A stretch of DNA of 15,702 nt, taken from the NCBI GenBank assembly GCA_038065675.1, contig JBBTQM010000001.1:1-15702 (forward strand). The letters run 5' to 3'. Source of the stretch: JAUYLU01 sp038065675. Lineage in GTDB: Bacteria; Patescibacteriota; Minisyncoccia; Phycocordibacterales; VMEP01. Positions 12,527 to 15,702 of the stretch are shown in pieces; the stretch's first letter is position 1, and the number at the start of each line of letters is the position of its first letter. The position numbers were made by a program, and so were the translations under genes. The notes under the pieces were generated by a model. The model searched no databases, had not been told where the DNA came from, and was given only the letters and a program-made list of their open reading frames with translations.

Positions 12527-13117
12527 ATGCTTATCCCAACTATTATAGAAAAATCCCAATTCGGCGAAAGGGCGTATGACATTTACTCGCGCCTTTTGAG
12601 GGACAGAATTGTGTTTTTGGGGGGTCTGATTGACGACCACGTCGCCAACATTGTCATTGCCCAACTTCTTTTTCTTGAAAACGAAGACCCGAAAAAAGAC
12701 ATCAAGCTCTACATCAATTCCCCCGGCGGAAATGTTAAAGACGGTCTAGCAATTCTAGACACAATGAATTTTATCAAACCGGATGTATCAACGATTTGTG
12801 TCGGTATGGCCGCGTCCATGGGAGCAATAATTCTCTCAGCTGGAGCGAGGGGAAAAAGGTTTGTCTTGCCAAACGCAGAAGTGATGATTCATCAGCCCAT
12901 GGGCGGAACGGAGGGTCAAGCATCGGATATAGCCATCTCTGCAAAACATATTTTAAAGACCAAAGACACTCTAAGTAAAATTCTTGCAAAAAATACGGGG
13001 CAATCTCTGGCTCAGATAGAAAAAGACGTTGATCGTGATTACTATATGTCGGCCGAAGAAGCCAAAAAATACGGACTCATAGACGACATAATCAAAACCA
13101 GAAACGGAAACAAATAA
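12527..13117 (+). CDS. clpP: ATP-dependent Clp protease proteolytic subunit ClpP
   Basis: ClpP forms a tetradecameric serine protease barrel that degrades proteins unfolded by ClpX or other Clp ATPases. The 196-residue sequence has a complete catalytic triad: Ser97 in GMAASMGA, His122 in MIHQP and Asp171 in DVDRDYYMSAEEA, matching the numbering of mature E. coli ClpP. The N-terminus (MLIPTIIEKSQFGERAYDIY) is the standard short form and suggests little or no propeptide. The oxyanion-loop segment INSPGGNV (63-70) is intact. It stands alone between its own promoter and a strong terminator; no clpX is adjacent, so it would be encoded elsewhere. Confidence 0.97.
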   Translation: MLIPTIIEKSQFGERAYDIYSRLLRDRIVFLGGLIDDHVANIVIAQLLFLENEDPKKDIKLYINSPGGNVKDGLAILDTMNFIKPDVSTICVGMAASMGAIILSAGARGKRFVLPNAEVMIHQPMGGTEGQASDIAISAKHILKTKDTLSKILAKNTGQSLAQIEKDVDRDYYMSAEEAKKYGLIDDIIKTRNGNK

Positions 13118-13126
13118 GAGGCAATT

Positions 13127-13167
13127 CCACGCAAAAACCCCGCTGAAACAGCGGGGTTTTTGCGTGG
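13127..13167 (+). terminator. Strong rho-independent terminator of clpP
   Basis: A perfect 19-bp inverted repeat pairs 13127-13145 with 13149-13167 around a 3-nt AAA loop. The inner stem is CCCCGCTG/CAGCGGGG and the 3' side includes five T. It could act in both directions. Confidence 0.93.
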
Positions 13168-13187
13168 TTGGACAATCCCCCTCCCCC

Positions 13188-13216
13188 TTGATACTATTGG
13201 GGTGTTAACTTATCAA
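13188..13216 (+). promoter_or_regulatory. Candidate promoter for rny with a long leader
   Basis: TTGATA (13188-13193) and TATCAA (13211-13216) are spaced by 17 nt, just after the clpP terminator and a C-rich stretch. Transcription would give a leader of about 205 nt before the rny ATG. The 310-bp gap 13118-13427 holds the terminator, this promoter, a two-tier hairpin and a start-proximal hairpin, and no gene. Confidence 0.4.
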
Positions 13217-13262
13217 TTATTCTAAATTTTGCTTTCGAGGAATCCCTGAATTTACGGTTACG

Positions 13263-13313
13263 GCCTGTCTGCGTGCGAACACCTGCCGCGTAGCGGCATA
13301 TGAACGCACAGGC
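13263..13313. repeat. Two-tier palindromic element in the rny leader
   Basis: The outer arms GCCTGT-CT-GCGT (13263-13274) and ACGC-ACAGGC (13304-13313) pair with a 2-nt bulge. The inner arms TGCCGC and GCGGCA (13284-13298) form a tight hairpin with a GTA loop. The shape resembles a REP-type repeat, but only one copy lies in this window. Confidence 0.6.
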
Positions 13314-13404
13314 AGGATGGATGGCGTCAGAAAAAATCTAATATCGTATGGATTGAATAGCCCACAAGTGTTCGTTTCCACAACCGAATAGGTTTGTTTC
13401 TTCG

Positions 13405-13424
13405 TAAGCGAAATTTTTCGCTTA
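13405..13424 (+). promoter_or_regulatory. Hairpin directly before the rny start codon
   Basis: TAAGCGAAA (13405-13413) is the exact reverse complement of TTTCGCTTA (13416-13424). It ends 3 nt before the ATG at 13428, occupying the place of the ribosome binding site. It may set translation of RNase Y or be a cleavage target; this is inference. Confidence 0.55.
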
Positions 13425-13427
13425 AAC

Positions 13428-14957
13428 ATGAGCTTACAAATTGTATTGTTGATTGCCGGCGTTGCCGGTCTCGTTGGTATTCTACTCGGGTGGTTCCTGC
13501 GCCTCATAGTTTCCCTTGGCAAACGCGGCTCAATGGAGCTTGAAATAAAGCAGATGATGATTGCCGCGAAAGAAGAAGCTTCCAAAATAACAAATGAAGG
13601 AAATGCAGTGGTCGCGGTGAAAATGGAAGAGCTTAAAGAAGAAGAAAAAAGGAAAGAGACCGAATTTAAGAAAACAGAGGACCGCCTCATTAAAAAAGAG
13701 GAACTTTTAGATAGCCGACAACAGGATATAGACAAAGAAGTTGAAGATATTAAAGTAAAAATCGAGGACATAAAGAAAATCCGGGAAAAAACGGAAAAAT
13801 TGGAGGAGGAAAGAAAAAAAGCGCTCGAAAAAGCCGCCGGTTTGTCGGAAGAAGAAGCCAAAGGCGAACTCTTGAAAGAGCTGGAAAAGACTTACGAAAC
13901 CGACATTGCCGCCAGAATCCAAAAATTTGAAATGGCAAATGCCGAAAAATTGGACCGTAAAGCCAAAGATATTCTAGCGACGACCATACAGCGCTTGGCT
14001 ACCTCTACCGCCTCGGAAGTTATGGTAACTTCCGTCGCAATCCCCTCCGAAGACATAAAGGGAAAAATAATCGGTAAAGAAGGGCGCAATATCAGGGCTT
14101 TTGAAAGAGCTTCCGGCGTTGAGCTTGTCGTTGACGACACACCGGGGCTTATCGTCATTTCTTCTTTTGATTCTGTCCGCCGCCAGATTGCCCGCGTCGC
14201 CCTTGAGCTCCTTATCGCCGACGGCAGGATACAGCCGGCAAAAATAGAGGAAGCGGTTGAAAAAGCGAAAGGCGAAATATCAAAAATCATCAAAGAAAAA
14301 GGCGAGCAGGCCATGTACGAATGCGGATTGTTCAATTTTGACCAAAAACTGGTTTCTATTTTGGGACGGCTTCATTTCAGGACAAGTTATGGCCAAAATG
14401 TTCTCCAGCATTCCATTGAAATGGCGCATATTTCCGGAATGCTCGCGGAGGAACTGGGAGCCGACGTTCAGGCCGCCAAAGCGGGAGCACTATATCACGA
14501 CATCGGCAAAGCGGTTGACCACGAAGTTCAGGGCACGCATGTTGAAATCGGGCGAAAAATACTTGAGAAATTCAACATAGACAGAAAAATAATCCAGGCG
14601 ATGCAGTCGCACCACGAAGAATATCCTTATGAAACGCTGGAATCGGTCATTGTCCAGACGGCGGACGCGATTTCCGGCGGACGTCCGGGCGCAAGGCGCG
14701 ATTCCGTCGAGAACTACTTGAAACGCTTGCACGACCTTGAAGCTATCGCCTCATCGTTTGAAGGAGTAGAGAAATCATACGCGCTTCAGGCGGGGCGCGA
14801 GATAAGAATTTTTGTCAATCCTGAAAAAATGAACGACATTGAGGCAAGAAATATGGCCAGAAACATAGCCCTGCGCATTGAGCAGGAGCTGAAATACCCC
14901 GGAGAAATAAAGGTAAATGTAATTAGAGAAACTAGAGTAATTGAGTATGCAAGATAA
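13428..14957 (+). CDS. rny: Ribonuclease Y (membrane-anchored endoribonuclease)
   Basis: RNase Y starts mRNA decay in many bacteria without RNase E, acting at the inner face of the membrane. The 509-residue protein is close to the usual 510-520. It has an N-terminal membrane helix (about 5-28), a long charged coiled coil (about 36-190), a KH domain with GKIIGKEGR (212-220), and an HD domain with the HD pair at His357-Asp358 (LYHDIGKA). His328, His371, His395-396 and Asp413 (TADAIS) are likely further metal ligands. The C-terminal region ends in GEIKVNVIRETRVIEYA, as in other RNase Y proteins. All catalytic features are intact. It has its own long structured leader and a strong terminator. Confidence 0.97.
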   Translation: MSLQIVLLIAGVAGLVGILLGWFLRLIVSLGKRGSMELEIKQMMIAAKEEASKITNEGNAVVAVKMEELKEEEKRKETEFKKTEDRLIKKEELLDSRQQDIDKEVEDIKVKIEDIKKIREKTEKLEEERKKALEKAAGLSEEEAKGELLKELEKTYETDIAARIQKFEMANAEKLDRKAKDILATTIQRLATSTASEVMVTSVAIPSEDIKGKIIGKEGRNIRAFERASGVELVVDDTPGLIVISSFDSVRRQIARVALELLIADGRIQPAKIEEAVEKAKGEISKIIKEKGEQAMYECGLFNFDQKLVSILGRLHFRTSYGQNVLQHSIEMAHISGMLAEELGADVQAAKAGALYHDIGKAVDHEVQGTHVEIGRKILEKFNIDRKIIQAMQSHHEEYPYETLESVIVQTADAISGGRPGARRDSVENYLKRLHDLEAIASSFEGVEKSYALQAGREIRIFVNPEKMNDIEARNMARNIALRIEQELKYPGEIKVNVIRETRVIEYAR

Positions 14958-15053
14958 GCAAATAACCAACAACTAACTACCAACAACACCACCAAAAAAA
15001 CCAATAAAATCAAGATTTTAAGTTGTTTGTTGTGAGTCGTGGGTTACAAGTTG
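14958..15053 (+). repeat. AACTA/AACAACT tract and its partial complement after rny
   Basis: Downstream of the rny stop, AACCAACAACTAACTACCAA and CAACACC form a G-free tract. About 25 nt later comes a G/T-rich stretch (GTTGTTTGTTGTGAGTCGTG) that can pair with it. No gene precedes the HU promoter in this gap. The tract belongs to the same family as the leaders of nusA, clpP and rsmE but does not sit at a start codon. Confidence 0.45.
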
Positions 15054-15086
15054 GCAAAAAATCCTTTCTTTGAAAGGATTTTTTGC
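15054..15086 (+). terminator. Rho-independent terminator of rny
   Basis: A perfect 15-bp stem pairs 15054-15068 with 15072-15086 around a TTT loop, with a run of six T in the 3' arm. It lies about 100 nt past the rny stop. Confidence 0.88.
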
Positions 15087-15111
15087 TGTTCACACATTAT
15101 CCCCCCCCTTG

Positions 15112-15139
15112 TTGCCTTAAAAAACCCTTGATATATAAT
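15112..15139 (+). promoter_or_regulatory. Promoter of the HU gene
   Basis: TTGCCT (15112-15117) and consensus TATAAT (15134-15139) are spaced by 16 nt, following a C-rich run after the rny terminator. The leader would be about 58 nt. No clear Shine-Dalgarno precedes the ATG at 15204. Confidence 0.6.
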
Positions 15140-15203
15140 GGTCTTCAGTTCATTTTAACGATTTTTTACAAGTGGTCGCATAATAATCAATATATAAACC
15201 ATC

Positions 15204-15476
15204 ATGAATAAAGCAGGAATCGTAGAGGCGGTGCACGAGAAACTCGGCACCACCAAAGTACAAGCAGAGAGCGTCGTAGACACGGTCGTTGATTCGATTG
15301 TTAATACGCTCAAGAAAGGAGACGAGGTATCAATTGCAGGGCTTGGAATCTTTACGGTAAAGAAAAGAGCGGCCCGCACGGCCAGAAACCCGAGAACCGG
15401 GGAAGCTGTTCAGGTAAAAGCCATGAACGTACCCAAGTTCCGTGCCGCGAAGGCATTGAAAGACGCGGTGAAATAA
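15204..15476 (+). CDS. HU-family DNA-binding protein
   Basis: This 90-residue protein has the full length of the HU/IHF family. The N-terminal helices (MNKAGIVEAVHEKLGTTKVQ...) form the dimer core. The signature GLGIFTVKKRAARTARNPRT and GEAVQV marks the beta arm, including the NP dipeptide that inserts between base pairs. The C-terminus PKFRAAKALKDAVK is typical. It bends and packages chromosomal DNA as a dimer. HU is more likely than IHF from the unextended ends. It has its own promoter and is followed by a repeat element and a terminator. Confidence 0.95.
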   Translation: MNKAGIVEAVHEKLGTTKVQAESVVDTVVDSIVNTLKKGDEVSIAGLGIFTVKKRAARTARNPRTGEAVQVKAMNVPKFRAAKALKDAVK

Positions 15477-15498
15477 GAGCAGCGCTTCGCGCTCTCAT

Positions 15499-15561
15499 AT
15501 TTCGACTTCGCTCGGATGTCATGAAAATTTAATTTTCGCGCCACTCCTCGCTAGTCGAAAT
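15499..15561. repeat. Palindromic element downstream of the HU gene
   Basis: ATTTCGACT (15499-15507) is the exact reverse complement of AGTCGAAAT (15553-15561). Inside lies the small palindrome GAAAATT-T-AATTTTC. A separate short hairpin (AGCGC-TTC-GCGCT) lies just before, right after the HU stop. It resembles interspersed REP-type elements; only one copy is visible here. Confidence 0.55.
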
Positions 15562-15581
15562 AAGCCGAATATTTTCTTTAA

Positions 15582-15610
15582 CAAAAAACCGCCGTAAAGG
15601 CGGTTTTTTG
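15582..15610 (+). terminator. Rho-independent terminator of the HU gene
   Basis: A perfect 12-bp stem, CAAAAAACCGCC with GGCGGTTTTTTG around a GTAAA loop, has six T in its 3' arm and more T after it. Confidence 0.9.
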
Positions 15611-15635
15611 GTTTTTAGAAACAGAATGGTACACT
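15608..15635 (+). promoter_or_regulatory. Promoter of the tRNA-Gly gene
   Basis: TTGGTT (15608-15613) lies 16 nt before TACACT (15630-15635), which is preceded by TGG as an extended -10. The -35 overlaps the last bases of the HU terminator. Transcription would start about 10 nt before the tRNA. Confidence 0.5.
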
Positions 15636-15650
15636 AGCAACGAAAGAAAA

Positions 15651-15702
15651 GCGGGATTAGTTAAATGGTATAACTCCAGTTTTCCAAACTGGTGTCGGGA
15701 GT
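15651..15702 (+). tRNA. tRNA-Gly (anticodon TCC), 5' part, cut by the window end
   Basis: The acceptor strand GCGGGAT, D arm GTTA-AATGGTA-TAAC, and anticodon arm CCAGT-TTTCCAA-ACTGG are all visible, giving anticodon TCC, which reads GGA and perhaps other glycine codons. A variable loop TGTC and the start of the T arm GGGAG follow. The 3' end lies beyond the window, so CCA encoding and the acceptor pairing cannot be checked. Confidence 0.93.

Noticed and set aside
13217..13861. 214-codon minus-strand frame over the start of rny
   Set aside because: It is a Ser/Phe-rich mirror of the Lys/Glu-rich RNase Y coiled coil, with no family features.
1..15702. Recoding of TGA to glycine, as in Gracilibacteria/Absconditabacteria
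   Set aside because: TGA ends the PilV-like gene in an ATGA overlap and closes the restored PilW-like frame; no gene needs readthrough of TGA.
1..15702. CRISPR array, insertion sequence or prophage
   Set aside because: No regularly spaced direct repeats, transposase or integrase motifs, or phage genes were seen; the repeats present are short palindromes.

Overview
The window looks like a chromosome segment of a Patescibacteria (CPR) bacterium, most likely a Parcubacteria/Paceibacteria lineage. This is inferred from gene content and style: reduced core proteins (a trigger factor without its PPIase domain, a NusA that stops after KH2, a PilB without zinc cysteines), small secreted or membrane proteins beside type IV pilus genes, few Shine-Dalgarno sequences, and short palindromic repeats in most gaps. 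TGA is used as a stop, so UGA is not recoded as glycine here.

Layout. (1) Positions 1-4696, minus strand: a type IV pilus assembly operon transcribed leftwards as pilB, pilC and four prepilin-like genes (GspH/FimT-like, PilV-like, PilW-like, PilX-like). The PilW-like gene is split by a +1 frameshift in a G-rich stretch, and the PilX-like gene runs off the left edge. (2) 4788-5998, plus strand: two exported proteins diverging from pilB, one with a peptidoglycan-binding domain and an IPT/TIG domain, the other small and cysteine-containing. (3) 6190-10247, plus strand: nusA, ppa (inorganic pyrophosphatase), a secreted helical protein, a small membrane protein and tig (trigger factor). (4) 10248-11654: an accessory-looking pocket with a 30-bp perfect palindrome and an unrecognised 326-residue gene on the minus strand. 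(5) 11655-12347, minus strand: rsmE, divergent from clpP (12527-13117, plus). (6) 13428-15702, plus strand: rny (RNase Y), an HU-family gene, and the first 52 nt of a tRNA-Gly(TCC).

How the genes fit together. The left third builds a surface pilus; the adjacent exported proteins may work in the same envelope setting. The rest is housekeeping: transcription elongation and antitermination (NusA), pyrophosphate removal (Ppa), folding (trigger factor), rRNA modification (RsmE), proteolysis (ClpP), mRNA turnover (RNase Y) and DNA packaging (HU). Strong stem-loop terminators close clpP, rny, HU and the 74-residue membrane gene.

Most striking signals. An imperfectly duplicated element precedes both ppa and tig. 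In each copy a left arm can pair with a right arm that contains the ribosome binding site and start codon. A 54-bp double-hairpin repeat is shared between the nusA leader and the 5' end of the PilX-like gene. G-poor, A/C-rich leaders built from AACTA-like units sit directly in front of several starts that lack a Shine-Dalgarno.
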